From contig JBBRXX010000001.1 of NCBI GenBank assembly GCA_038238245.1, forward strand, positions 214,611 to 278,610: a DNA stretch of 64,000 nt, given 5' to 3'. Made by a program: the position numbers and the translations under genes. This document shows, piece by piece, positions 41,037-49,982 of this stretch; the first letter of the stretch is position 1, and every line of letters starts with the position of its first letter. The notes under the pieces were generated by a model, which saw only the letters and a program-made list of their open reading frames with translations, searched no databases and was not told the DNA's origin. The DNA is from DASQHW01 sp038238245. Lineage in GTDB: Bacteria; Actinomycetota; Acidimicrobiia; IMCC26256; PALSA-610.

Positions 41037-42125
41037 GTGAACCCGTCGAGCTTTCCCGTGACCGGCGTAGATCGTGCTGCCAAGGGGCGGCGGTGGATGC
41101 GCGCCCTTCAGCGCCAGGTCGCTGATGTCTGGCTCGCAACCATTGAGACCGACACTTCCTTCTGTCGGTTCCACGGCATCGAGGCCGAGGCCGAGGTCGT
41201 TGCTATCTCGACTGCGTTTGCCGTGACGGCCGCCCGGGTGCTCGATCTCGAGGTATTGCACGCGGAGCACGATCGGCAATACCTGGACGCAAAGCAAGCA
41301 GATCGTCAGGGTCGAGTAGTCGACGGTCTCGTATTGATCCGTAACGCCGAGGTCCACCTCCCGGTGATCCTCGATCCCGACGCTGATCGAGTGCTCTCTC
41401 TGAACAGCCCGGACCGCGGGCAGCTCTTCCGAGTCATTCCGAAGTGGAAACCGTACGCGTCGCTGCCGCCAGAAGTTCGCAACAACACAAAGACCGCGCG
41501 TCGCTGTCACGATGCGTACCGGGCCGCGGTGGAAGGCGAGTCAGTGATCGAGACGCTGCTCGACGCCCTCGCTTGGTTCTTGTCGTGCGATCCATCCTTG
41601 GCCCGCCGCGACGCGGCAGGAGAGTTGGCTCACTTCCCGCTTCCGGAGTTGTTCCAACACGATTACGAGCGACGACATCCAGCGTGGAAACGACGATTGG
41701 AGTTCGAAGCCGAGTTGCGCGATGTCGCGGCGGCGCGCGCCCCAGGTGGTGATTTTCGGGCGATTCGGCACCGACTCGTAGATGACGAAGGGATCACGCA
41801 TGCCTATTGCGGATTCGCTCGGACGCGCGGGGGAGGGTCTTCCTTCACGGAGTCTCCCGAACAGATCGCCTGGGACGTCGCGGCGGGCTACGCCTACTAC
41901 GTCGAGACGACGAAAGGCTCGTACTTCACGGCCGATACCAACGGCGCACAACGAGTGGCTCTCGACCATGAGGCGGTGACGGCAGACGGTCGAAACCTTG
42001 CGGACGTGGCGCTGTGCGCTTTCGATGATGAGCACCCGACGGAGTCGACCTGGCGGGCGTGGTTTGAGCTCGTCAGTCACGATGCGTTCAAGTACGCGGA
42101 GCAACGCAAGGCTGACGAGGTCTAG
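41037..42125 (+). CDS. Hypothetical protein with HEPN-like motif
   Basis: A 362-residue protein starting with GTG 41037. The N-terminal third is helical and contains LVLIRNAEVHLPV: R102-N-x3-H107 fits the R-x4-H catalytic pattern of HEPN ribonucleases and is preceded by a long helix, as in that fold. The C-terminal part (GYAYYVETTKGSYFTADTNGAQRVAL) is of unknown type. I could not name the family. Its position beside DUF3800- and DUF4365-like genes makes a defence or toxin role possible. Confidence 0.55.
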   Translation: MNPSSFPVTGVDRAAKGRRWMRALQRQVADVWLATIETDTSFCRFHGIEAEAEVVAISTAFAVTAARVLDLEVLHAEHDRQYLDAKQADRQGRVVDGLVLIRNAEVHLPVILDPDADRVLSLNSPDRGQLFRVIPKWKPYASLPPEVRNNTKTARRCHDAYRAAVEGESVIETLLDALAWFLSCDPSLARRDAAGELAHFPLPELFQHDYERRHPAWKRRLEFEAELRDVAAARAPGGDFRAIRHRLVDDEGITHAYCGFARTRGGGSSFTESPEQIAWDVAAGYAYYVETTKGSYFTADTNGAQRVALDHEAVTADGRNLADVALCAFDDEHPTESTWRAWFELVSHDAFKYAEQRKADEV

Positions 42126-42177
42126 CGCAACCGGCCGCCGCACGGCGCCCCAGAAGTGTTCCTCTTGCAAAACGGGA

Positions 42178-43275
42178 CTAGATGTAGTTCATGTACTTCC
42201 AGCGAAGGCGATCGACGAACTCGAGGTACACCAGGGTCGCGGTGAGGACGTTGAATGCCAAGCTGCCGAGGCCCTGCGGGCTCCCAGCGAGCGGCTCGAG
42301 CGCGGAGCGCCAACCGCCGAAAAGCGCTCCGTCCATTTCTGACGCGTTGAAGAAGATCAGCGAACGGCGGACTCCTAGCTTCCGCATCTCGTCATCTAGC
42401 GCGCGGGTAGCGGCTGTATTGGTCGGCGGGCCAGTCGGATCCGAGTGAATAACGACGAGCACTTCGCCCTGAGCGTGCTCCGGCGCCGACTCGAGCCGAA
42501 AGTCCGTTCCAACGCCGAAACCGAATTCGTTGAAGAGCGGGCTCGTCCATTCGTACGTGAGGTAAAGCGTGCCGACTTTCGCCGTCACGCGACCCACGCC
42601 GATGTCGAGGATCGAACCGATGTCGATCTCTCTCGCCGGCCGGAAGTCGTGAACATCGAGCAGCCGGCGAACGAGCGCGTCAAAGTCTTCCGGCTTGAGG
42701 CGTGCCAACTCGCTTCGTAGCGGGTCGTAGCGATGTCCGAGCGGGCGGCCTCGGAATGGTGGGCCATCGATCCGAATACTCCGGTGGCGAGGCATCTGTG
42801 CGACGGCCTGATCGATCCGGGCATCCCGGCGAACCTTGAGCGTCATCGTCTTCTGACCTGCGGCTGCTATCCGCGTCAACATCTCCATGCCGCCCGATCG
42901 ATCGACGATGTCCCGAACGTCCTCCGCGAGGAAAGCGTCGACTGCCTCAATGAACACGGCCAGGTACACCGGTTCGGCTGACGCGTACCAGAACTGCACA
43001 TGGTCGACGGGTAGGCCGTCGATCGCTACGTGTTCGGTCGCGTCGAAAGCCTCCTTCCGCAAGGTTGTCGTGTGGATGCCCTTCGCCTGAAACCAGACTC
43101 GGACGGGTCCGACAACTGCGTCCTTACTACGGCGACTCTCGTAGAGATGCAGACCGAGGTCGAGCGAGGCTCGATCGAGGGTGTAGTGAATGAGAAGTCC
43201 ATAAGGAACCAGAAGGCTCTCGAGCTTTGCTCGGTACTCTTCCTCGAACACGTCATGTGCGCCAACGCGCGGCAT
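42178..43275 (-). CDS. DUF4365-like protein, putative nuclease
   Basis: A 365-residue protein. The N-terminal half contains GLHLYESRRS, VRVWFQAKGIHTTTL and VDHVQFWYASAEPVYLAVFIEAVDAFLAEDV. This matches the DUF4365 layout (D-x(n)-E/Q-x-K nuclease-like core followed by an FW...P-VYL motif). The C-terminal half (DFDALVRRLLDVHDFRP...) resembles restriction-endonuclease-like segments. ATG 43275 is preferred to the TTG at 43335. It converges with the HEPN-like gene. Likely a nuclease of a defence or mobile module, by inference. Confidence 0.6.
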   Translation of the reverse strand: MPRVGAHDVFEEEYRAKLESLLVPYGLLIHYTLDRASLDLGLHLYESRRSKDAVVGPVRVWFQAKGIHTTTLRKEAFDATEHVAIDGLPVDHVQFWYASAEPVYLAVFIEAVDAFLAEDVRDIVDRSGGMEMLTRIAAAGQKTMTLKVRRDARIDQAVAQMPRHRSIRIDGPPFRGRPLGHRYDPLRSELARLKPEDFDALVRRLLDVHDFRPAREIDIGSILDIGVGRVTAKVGTLYLTYEWTSPLFNEFGFGVGTDFRLESAPEHAQGEVLVVIHSDPTGPPTNTAATRALDDEMRKLGVRRSLIFFNASEMDGALFGGWRSALEPLAGSPQGLGSLAFNVLTATLVYLEFVDRLRWKYMNYI

Positions 43276-43648
43276 CCGGCAAGCCTGCCACCCGGTTGGC
43301 TTCGTCGGGGTGCCACGCAGTTCACCGGCCGTCAACTCGTGCCGTGGCAGGCAACGTTTGCCTCGTTGGTGACGTGCGCTGCCGATCAGTCAGCCGCGCG
43401 CTCTGTGACAGTGCCCGGCGGTCTCGATCACGAGCAGATCGCCGAATCTGTCGCTGGTCGATCGAACACCGTGGTTCAGCGAAGTAGGTGCGCAACGGCA
43501 GTTCGGCGCGTGTCTCGCTCGTGTGCTCCACGCTCGTAGAGCGATCACACCGAGTGTTCGGGACCGACGACACATCTTGCGTTCAGGATGTGTCGACCCG
43601 GGCGGGAATCGGGTTGCGGCAGCGCCGCCGTGATGCCTTGCAGCCGGC
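43276..43648. other. Gene-free gap of about 370 bases
   Basis: Nothing convincing was seen between the DUF4365-like gene and the XRE regulator. Short frames on both strands lack protein character. A small GC hairpin (GCGGC-AGC-GCCGC, near 43617) may terminate the regulator transcript. Confidence 0.5.
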
Positions 43649-44440
43649 CTAGGTCTCCGGGTCAGCTCGCTGCTCGACGACGGCCTCGATGTAGCCCCGA
43701 ACCCGCTCTCTTTCCGGGCCTGACAGATCGCGGATGAGGTCTTCTAGCTCGGCCGCTTTCACCGACTTGGCGCGTCGCCGCACCACGGGAGTGAGTCCCC
43801 GAAGCAGAGGTACCCGTACGCGGTCCCGCCTCATCTCTGACGGCTCTCGCCGACCGGGCATGCCCGCCCAGTAGCACTCGATCAACGGCAAGGGGACAAA
43901 GGCGGCCTCGGCCTCCGCGTTCTCGTCCGCTTCAGCGGCGGATAGCGTCAACGCCCCGGCCATCGTTTCGATATGGGGCAGCTCGAACTTGTCCGGATAA
44001 ACCCCGACGCTTGCGTCCGGAAGGACACGCCTCAGCACGGCGGCGATCCGCTCAGCGAGGCGGTAGACCGGTTCAAGGCCAGGCCGCTCTTGCAACGTCG
44101 GGCCGACGTTCTCACCCAGTGGCTCCGTGCCAAGCTCCAATCGGCCATCGCCGTCGGGCTCGTCGATGTAGAAGACCCATGACCCGTGCCCAACGGAGAT
44201 CCAGCCCTGGGACAACTCCCAGAGTTCGTCGAGATCAGCTTCACTCATCTCGAGGGCGACGGCCCACACCGCGATCTTCGGCTTCTTGAGGGCGCGCTGG
44301 CCCTTCTCGACCTGGGACACGGTGGCGGCCGGCGCACCGATCGCCCCCCCGACCTCCCGCATGGATCTTCCGATCCCTGCGGTCCGGAGCATGGCGAGCA
44401 GACCGCCAAAGAGTTCCGCCGATGGTGTTCCTCGCCTCAT
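43649..44440 (-). CDS. XRE-family helix-turn-helix regulator
   Basis: A 263-residue protein with an N-terminal XRE HTH (MREVGGAIGAPAATVSQVEKGQRAL, about residues 26-52) and a long C-terminal domain of unknown fold ending in LIRDLSGPERERVRGYIEAVVE. ATG 44440 was chosen over the upstream frame start. The divergent partner gene starts at 44539. A perfect 10-base palindrome GCGTATACGC (44490-44499) between them is a likely operator. Confidence 0.75.
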   Translation of the reverse strand: MRRGTPSAELFGGLLAMLRTAGIGRSMREVGGAIGAPAATVSQVEKGQRALKKPKIAVWAVALEMSEADLDELWELSQGWISVGHGSWVFYIDEPDGDGRLELGTEPLGENVGPTLQERPGLEPVYRLAERIAAVLRRVLPDASVGVYPDKFELPHIETMAGALTLSAAEADENAEAEAAFVPLPLIECYWAGMPGRREPSEMRRDRVRVPLLRGLTPVVRRRAKSVKAAELEDLIRDLSGPERERVRGYIEAVVEQRADPET

Positions 44441-44489
44441 GCTCAGGAGCGTACCCTCTTGCAACCATCTCTGAAAGATGCATACTCAT

Positions 44490-44499
44490 GCGTATACGC
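44490..44499. promoter_or_regulatory. Palindrome GCGTATACGC in the XRE divergent promoter
   Basis: A perfect 10-base palindrome flanked by a related imperfect half (GCATAC at 44480). It lies midway between the XRE regulator start (44440, minus) and the hypothetical gene start (44539, plus). It is a candidate XRE binding site. Confidence 0.45.
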
Positions 44500-44538
44500 G
44501 GCGCGTGGCCGTCCTTCTGACAGATCGGGGCCTTCAGC

Positions 44539-44988
44539 ATGAACGTTCGACCAACCAGCTACCGGAGCGTGGCTAGCGACGCATACGACGAATACGACGC
44601 CACGGTCAGGGTTCCGAAGGGGGAGAAACTTGCTCAATCAAGGGATACCCCCGGCGCTCACCGTGGCTTCACGCACTCCGGCGATTGGAGGATGGAGCAC
44701 GCTGAGATTTTCTTGAAGGGCGAGAGCAAGCGACAACCTGCTCCCAAGTCCAGGACAAGGGAGCAGGAGGAGTTCGATGAGTTGCTTCGTGCCCTGGTCA
44801 TGCACGGCCTCGTCAAGGCTGCGGAGGCAGCGTCGCGCTACATCAAGCGCTGGTGGAACGGGCAGACACCAGCGTCGATCGCGGGCGCGTCCCAGAACAC
44901 GCGTCCCAGAACGTACGGGCGCAGCCGCCAACCGCGCCCCCGAGGTGCGGTTGGAGGACACGGCGAACGTTGCCTGACGCGGCACTAG
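44539..44988 (+). CDS. Hypothetical protein divergent from XRE regulator
   Basis: A 149-residue protein. The N-terminal half is polar (YDEYDATVRVPKGEKL), the middle has a helix (EQEEFDELLRALVMHGLVKAAEAASRYIKRWW) and the C-terminus is Arg/Pro-rich. No family was recognised. It overlaps the stop of the convergent M23 gene by four bases. The shared promoter with an XRE regulator suggests a toxin, immunity or regulated-cargo pair, but nothing in the sequence proves it. Confidence 0.5.
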   Translation: MNVRPTSYRSVASDAYDEYDATVRVPKGEKLAQSRDTPGAHRGFTHSGDWRMEHAEIFLKGESKRQPAPKSRTREQEEFDELLRALVMHGLVKAAEAASRYIKRWWNGQTPASIAGASQNTRPRTYGRSRQPRPRGAVGGHGERCLTRH

Positions 44989-46046
44989 TAGAAACACCCA
45001 GTCGCAGTTGTTGGTGGCGGAGTCGCGGTGCCGCGGTACCACGCGATGAGGAGCGGCTGGGGACACATCTTCTCCCCGCTAGTCGTCTCAACGGCGAAGT
45101 GGAGGTGAGGACCGCTGGCGTCGCCGGTGCTTCCGGAGAGCATGATTGTTTGCCCGGCGGCAACCGATTGGCCCGCGGTCACAAGTAGTTCGCTGCCGTG
45201 ACAGAAGACGTAACGGAAGCCGTCGTTGCCGGCGAGTACGATTCCGTTTCCACACTTCGAGTCGAGCGCGGTCAGCGCGAGGATCTTTCCCCCCGTGACT
45301 GCGTAGACCGGCGTTCCTTGCGGTACCGGAATGTCGGCTGCCGGGTAGTCGTGGTGCGGCTTCGTCAGGTAGTCGGGGTGCGCGTCGAACACCGATCGGT
45401 TGACCGGGAGCGTGTAGGCACCCACAACGATCGGCCCACCGGTCGGACCGCCCGCGGCCACAGCGCGGTACTCCGATGCTTTGGCGAGAACCACGTTGAC
45501 GTAGCTGCTTGATGGGTCATAACGAAGAATCGCCGTATCGAGATTGTCGATTCGGCCGGCGTCTCCGCATAGGTAATGCGCGGCGCTGTAGATCGAGTCG
45601 TACGCGTTGTCGTAGTCCGGTGTCGCGCCCGCGGGCCGCCCGGGCGCGATGACGCCCCAACGTGCCCACGTGGACTTGAGGAACTGCATGTTTCCGTGCG
45701 CGTGTGCCCAGCCGTCTGGCTCTGTTGGATCGGGGATGCGCGCGTTGCCGTTCGAGCCGTCGAGTGCCGGGCCGACAATCGGAGGACGAACGTCGCCAGT
45801 CGTGGGATCGGCGTGACCGTCCGCATGGCGTGACTCGGTGAATCCGATTGCCGCAAGCACTTCCCACGGGAGTCCTGGACACGTGCGCGCCGCAGCGACG
45901 TACGCGCCGAGCAGATATGGCGGAATCTCGGCCGTGGCTTGAGTCGATGGTTGGTTGGTCGCTCCTGCGAGCGCGCCCGCAACCACGATCACGAACGTGA
46001 GCAGGCAGGCGACCGCGACAGCAACGAGGGCGGCGAGCTTCTCCAT
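44985..46046 (-). CDS. Cell-wall hydrolase: lytic transglycosylase plus M23 peptidase domains
   Basis: A 353-residue exported enzyme. The signal/anchor helix is at about residues 5-28. A lysozyme-like transglycosylase domain follows (VLAAIGFTESRH with the catalytic Glu, GNMQFLKSTWARWGV, AAHYLCG). The C-terminal LytM/M23 peptidase has HHDYPAADIPVPQGTPV and SGPHLHFAVE zinc motifs. Dual hydrolases of this type open peptidoglycan for conjugative or pilus machines. It is divergent from the conjugation operon that starts at 46178. Confidence 0.88.
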   Translation of the reverse strand: MEKLAALVAVAVACLLTFVIVVAGALAGATNQPSTQATAEIPPYLLGAYVAAARTCPGLPWEVLAAIGFTESRHADGHADPTTGDVRPPIVGPALDGSNGNARIPDPTEPDGWAHAHGNMQFLKSTWARWGVIAPGRPAGATPDYDNAYDSIYSAAHYLCGDAGRIDNLDTAILRYDPSSSYVNVVLAKASEYRAVAAGGPTGGPIVVGAYTLPVNRSVFDAHPDYLTKPHHDYPAADIPVPQGTPVYAVTGGKILALTALDSKCGNGIVLAGNDGFRYVFCHGSELLVTAGQSVAAGQTIMLSGSTGDASGPHLHFAVETTSGEKMCPQPLLIAWYRGTATPPPTTATGCFY

Positions 46047-46177
46047 CGGGAAGTTTCGTTGGCCTTCCGGTCGTCGGATCCGTCACCTGCGTCAGGTGTG
46101 TTCCGACCCCGGGGTGCACGCGCACTTGTTCCTGATGACGGAGGCCGCGCCGAGCAGCCCGATCGAGAGGAGTACTG

Positions 46178-46477
46178 ATGCGACTAGTGACGAGCTGGCT
46201 AATCGTGATGGCCGACGTCACCGTGAATCCGACCACCAGCGGGATGCCCGGCGCGGCCCTGATCCAGCAGATTCTCAACTGGTTGGCGCAAGCGGCGCTT
46301 TGGGGTTCGCTTGGCGCGATTTTGGCGGGTGCAGGCTTGTTTTGGGTCGGTCATCAGGCGGGCAACTTCGCCGGCGCGTCACGCGGGAAGACCTTGGCCG
46401 TCTCGGGCGCAGTCGGAGCATGTCTTGCGGGTGTCGCGCCGACTGCGGTGAACCTTCTTTACCGGGCCGCGCGGTAG
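46178..46477 (+). CDS. Small two-helix conjugation membrane protein (DUF6112/VirB2-like)
   Basis: A 99-residue protein with hydrophobic helices at about residues 37-58 and 70-92. Small proteins of this shape head actinobacterial conjugation operons. VirB2/TrbC-like pilin or channel subunits are the analogous entry. ATG 46178 follows GAGAGGAG; an internal ATG at residue 11 is also possible. It begins the run of genes through 55381. Confidence 0.65.
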   Translation: MRLVTSWLIVMADVTVNPTTSGMPGAALIQQILNWLAQAALWGSLGAILAGAGLFWVGHQAGNFAGASRGKTLAVSGAVGACLAGVAPTAVNLLYRAAR

Positions 46478-46483
46478 ACCTCC

Positions 46484-47158
46484 ATGTCGACCACAGGCAT
46501 CGCATTGAGTCGGCGCGCACTTGTCAGTGGCGCGCTGGTGATGTTGGTCGTTGGTTTCGCTACGAAGACCCTGCTTTTCCGTGACATTGCGAGCACCAAG
46601 CCTGCGGGCCGGCCCTCGTCGGTCGTGACCGAGGTGCCACGGCTTGACGCGTCTGACGTCCCCATCGGGTTTGCTCGCACTCAGGCCGGCGCGCGCGACG
46701 CGGCTATCGCATATGTGCAGATGGGCGATCTTGTTTTGTCACTCGATCCTTCAGTCGCGGCGAACGTGCTGCGACGCGTCGCCAGCAGCGGGAGCAGCGT
46801 CCAGTTCGTGCAGAACGAGCTCGCCGGCTTCTCGCAGCTCCGGGACGCGCTCGGCCGGGGGAGTGGACCGATCCGGCTTCGCGTCGGCGTAGTCGCCACG
46901 CGCGTCGACGCGTTCTCGCAGTACCGAGCCGAAGTGCGGTTGTGGCGTGTCGCGATCTTGTCGCGCGACGGGATGACCAACCCGGGCGAGCAGTGGGCGA
47001 CCGTGACCTACGACCTGATCTGGGAACAGGGGAACTGGAAGATCTGGTCGGAGACGGATGTGCCTGGCCCTGACCCTGCCGCGAGCTCGTCGCAGCTTGC
47101 GACACCGCGCGAACTGGAAGCCGCGTTGGCCGGCTTCGAGCCAGTGGGAATGCCCTGA
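46484..47158 (+). CDS. Conjugation protein with N-terminal membrane helix and NTF2/VirB8-like domain
   Basis: A 224-residue protein. A single helix lies at about residues 12-31, then an external alpha/beta domain with ARDAAIAYVQMGDLVLSL and RVGVVATRVDAFSQYRAEVRLWRVAIL, ending WATVTYDLIWEQGNWKIWSE. The terminal pattern is typical of NTF2-like VirB8/TcpC domains. It overlaps the next gene by one base (TGATG). Confidence 0.7.
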   Translation: MSTTGIALSRRALVSGALVMLVVGFATKTLLFRDIASTKPAGRPSSVVTEVPRLDASDVPIGFARTQAGARDAAIAYVQMGDLVLSLDPSVAANVLRRVASSGSSVQFVQNELAGFSQLRDALGRGSGPIRLRVGVVATRVDAFSQYRAEVRLWRVAILSRDGMTNPGEQWATVTYDLIWEQGNWKIWSETDVPGPDPAASSSQLATPRELEAALAGFEPVGMP

Positions 47159-48477
47159 TGGGTTGGCTCGGGGGTGCGTTCGGCTGGGTTTGGGATCACA
47201 CCATCGGTTCCGTCGCCCAGGGCGCAGCCGGTTTCGTCTGGGGCCAGGTCGTGTCCGGAGTCGTGAACTGGATTGTGGATGCTGTGGCGTGGTTCGTGGG
47301 GCAGGTTCTTACGCTCCTTGAGAACACAACCAGAGTGAACCTGAGCGCGGGATGGTTCTCTGGCGCCAATGGGCCGTACCGCACGGTCGTCGGCGTCGCC
47401 GCGGTGTTGCTCCTCGGCTTCTTGTTCCTCGGACTGATCCAGGGCCTGCTTGGGGGCGATCCGATGGCGATGCTCGTTCGAATGTGTCGCGATTTGCCAC
47501 TCGCAGTCTTCGCCATGGTGGTGACGATCGCGGTGGGCGACAAGTTGCTCGAGCTCAGCGACGAGCTGTCGCAAGCGGTGCTGCGTGGTGGCGGCAGTGA
47601 CGCCAAGCACGTCCTGACAGTCATCAGCACCGCCGGTTCGTTCTCGGGTCAGACGTCGTTCGTCATCGCGCTGTTGGGACTCCTGTGCATCATCGCGGCG
47701 CTGTTCGTGTGGGTCGAGCTGGTAGTTCGCTCGGCGCTCATTTATCTGCTGGTCGCGCTGAGTCCCCTCGTGTTCGCGGCGATCGTCTGGCCGGTCGCTC
47801 GAGGAATGGTTCGCAAGCTCAGCGAACTCGTGCTGGCACTGATCTTTTCCAAAGTCGTAATCGCGATTGCGTTTTCGGTGGGCGCGGCGGCGCTGGCGGG
47901 CGTCGGAAATGCGGGGCACGCGAGTGCCGGCTCCACCGGCGATATCAGCGCGAGCGCCGGCACGCTGTTCTCCGGGCTGGTGATCTTTGGCCTCGCTGCG
48001 TTCGCTCCATTTGTCGTGCTGAAGTTGTTTCCGGCAGCGGAAGCCGCGGTTCTGGCGCAAGGCATCTCGCGCGGACCGGTCCGAACAGGGCAACAGGCTG
48101 CTTCGAGCGCGTTCTATCTGGAGCGTCTCGCGGGTGGGCATGCCAACGGGTCCAAGGGCGCGTCGAGCGCGGCGCGTGCGCAATCGGGTGGCGATTTCGG
48201 CTCGGGTCCTTCGGGTGGTGCGGCCCCGGGCGGCGGTGGGCTCGGTCCAGGTTCAGGCTCGGGGCCGGCCGGAGGTGCCGGGAGCGCGCAGGGCGGGGGT
48301 GCCGCCGGCGCTGGCGCCGCGGGCGCGGGCCCAGCTGCCGCCGTGGTTGCCGTTGCCGCCGTCGGTCGTCGAGCGGGCAAGGAGGGGCGCAGGCGTGTCG
48401 ACGGCATGACCGAACTTGCGGAGCGTCCGCCGCGTGCACCGGATTCCGGAAGAAAACCCGGGGGAGTGGAGGGGTGA
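47158..48477 (+). CDS. VirB6/TrbL-like polytopic conjugation protein
   Basis: A 439-residue protein with about six membrane helices between residues 70 and 310 and a Gly/Ala/Ser-rich cytoplasmic tail (residues 330-420). The mid region WVELVVRSALIYLLVALSPLVFAA is the conserved TrbL/VirB6-like block. It would form the inner-membrane channel. The low-complexity tail is typical for actinobacterial TrbL-like proteins. It overlaps the next gene (GTGA). Confidence 0.8.
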   Translation: MGWLGGAFGWVWDHTIGSVAQGAAGFVWGQVVSGVVNWIVDAVAWFVGQVLTLLENTTRVNLSAGWFSGANGPYRTVVGVAAVLLLGFLFLGLIQGLLGGDPMAMLVRMCRDLPLAVFAMVVTIAVGDKLLELSDELSQAVLRGGGSDAKHVLTVISTAGSFSGQTSFVIALLGLLCIIAALFVWVELVVRSALIYLLVALSPLVFAAIVWPVARGMVRKLSELVLALIFSKVVIAIAFSVGAAALAGVGNAGHASAGSTGDISASAGTLFSGLVIFGLAAFAPFVVLKLFPAAEAAVLAQGISRGPVRTGQQAASSAFYLERLAGGHANGSKGASSAARAQSGGDFGSGPSGGAAPGGGGLGPGSGSGPAGGAGSAQGGGAAGAGAAGAGPAAAVVAVAAVGRRAGKEGRRRVDGMTELAERPPRAPDSGRKPGGVEG

Positions 48478-49982
48478 GCGTCGAAGCCGACCGGCTGTAT
48501 CGATTCGCGCCTCGCGACCGCGCAGGATGGATTCTCGGGTTGGGTGCCTCGCAGTGTCTCACCCTCGCCGCGGGCCTGCTCATGAGCACCGTTGCCGTGA
48601 GCAGCAGCGCGCCGATCGGGCTCGCGGTCGTGCCCTTGGCAAGCGCGGGAATCCTCGCGTTCGCTCGGTGGCAAGGCAGACCCCTGCACGCGTGGCTTCC
48701 GGTATTTGCGGGGTGGACGCTCCTAGGAGTGCACCGCCAGCGACGATGGACTGCTCGAATACCGCTTCTGGGCGAATCCGGGGATCGGAAACGCGCCGCC
48801 CTGCCACCATTCCTCGCGGGGCTCGAGATCCTCGAAGCTTCGGCGGCCTGGACCCGGCGGCAACGGCTCGGCAGCGTTGGTCTGGTCGCTGACCGACGAG
48901 AGCACCTGCTTTCCGGCGTGTTGCGCGTCCAAGGGCGTGAGTTCGCGTTGGTCGAACGTACGGACCAGGATCGCCTCCTCGCCGGTTGGGGTGAGGTTCT
49001 TGCGGGGTTCTGTCGCGAACGGAACGCGGTAGCCCGCGTCGCCTGGTCGGAATGGGCGGCGCCCGCCGGCATGGAGGAGCACTTGCGCTTCGTCGAGAGC
49101 GAAGCGATGACGCCGACGGGTTCGGTGCACCGCGACGCGTACGCGGCGCTTCTCGACGGTGCAGGACCGATGACTACGCGCCATGAAGTGCTCCTGACAG
49201 TCACGGTCGATACGCGTCGAGCGCGCATCACGCGAGACCCAAACGCGGCACTCGACGACGCGTTCGCGGATTTGGTTCTCGAAGAACTTCGGTTGCTGAC
49301 CGCTCGGATTGAGGACGCGGGCCTGGCCGTTGACGCACCACTGTCGCCCGGCGAGCTTCGCGAGGCGCTGCGCGTCCGCCTCGATCCGACCGTGCTCCAC
49401 GGGTTCGCGACTCGCGCGCGCGCAGGCTTCGATGACGGACTGGTGAGCGAGCACAATGTTGGACCACTTGCAGTCGATGTCGAGCTGGCTCACGTCCGCA
49501 TCGACGGATCATGGCATCGCAGTTACTGGATCGCTGAATGGCCCCGCCTGGAGCTACATCCGGCTTGGATGGAGCCATTGCTGTTGCACGCCGGCGGCGT
49601 TCGAACCATCGCCATGGTCTACGAGCCCGTGCCACCGTCGCGCTCCCAACGCCAGATCGACCGCGATGCCACGCGGCTCGCTTCCGACGAGGAGCAGCGC
49701 GCCAAGCGGGGCTTTCGCATCGGGGCCCGCCACCGGCGCGCGGAATCTGCCGTGCTCGAACGCGAGAGTGAGCTTGTCGCCGGGTACGCGGAGCTCGAGT
49801 TCGCGGGCTTCATGAGCGTGACCGCACCCGATCCAGCGCACCTCGAGACCGCTTGCGCGGAGTACGAACAGGTCGCGGGACAAGCAGGCTTGGAACTGCG
49901 CTCCCTCGATGGACAACACGACGCGGGAGTCGGCGTGTGTCTGCCCGTCGGCCGCTATCCGACCGCGCGCCGGTTCGCATGA
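48474..49982 (+). CDS. SCO6880-like conjugation protein
   Basis: A 502-residue protein. Two membrane helices lie near residues 17-60 (PrgI/TcpE-like N-terminus), then a large cytoplasmic domain with RRQRLGSVGLVADRREHLLSGVLRV, ESEAMTPTGSVHRDAYAALLD, and ERESELVAGYAELEFAGFMSVTA. Proteins of this type sit directly before the VirB4-like ATPase and resemble its N-terminal half. The GTG at 48474 and the ATGA overlap with the next gene show coupling. Confidence 0.75.
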   Translation: MSVEADRLYRFAPRDRAGWILGLGASQCLTLAAGLLMSTVAVSSSAPIGLAVVPLASAGILAFARWQGRPLHAWLPVFAGWTLLGVHRQRRWTARIPLLGESGDRKRAALPPFLAGLEILEASAAWTRRQRLGSVGLVADRREHLLSGVLRVQGREFALVERTDQDRLLAGWGEVLAGFCRERNAVARVAWSEWAAPAGMEEHLRFVESEAMTPTGSVHRDAYAALLDGAGPMTTRHEVLLTVTVDTRRARITRDPNAALDDAFADLVLEELRLLTARIEDAGLAVDAPLSPGELREALRVRLDPTVLHGFATRARAGFDDGLVSEHNVGPLAVDVELAHVRIDGSWHRSYWIAEWPRLELHPAWMEPLLLHAGGVRTIAMVYEPVPPSRSQRQIDRDATRLASDEEQRAKRGFRIGARHRRAESAVLERESELVAGYAELEFAGFMSVTAPDPAHLETACAEYEQVAGQAGLELRSLDGQHDAGVGVCLPVGRYPTARRFA

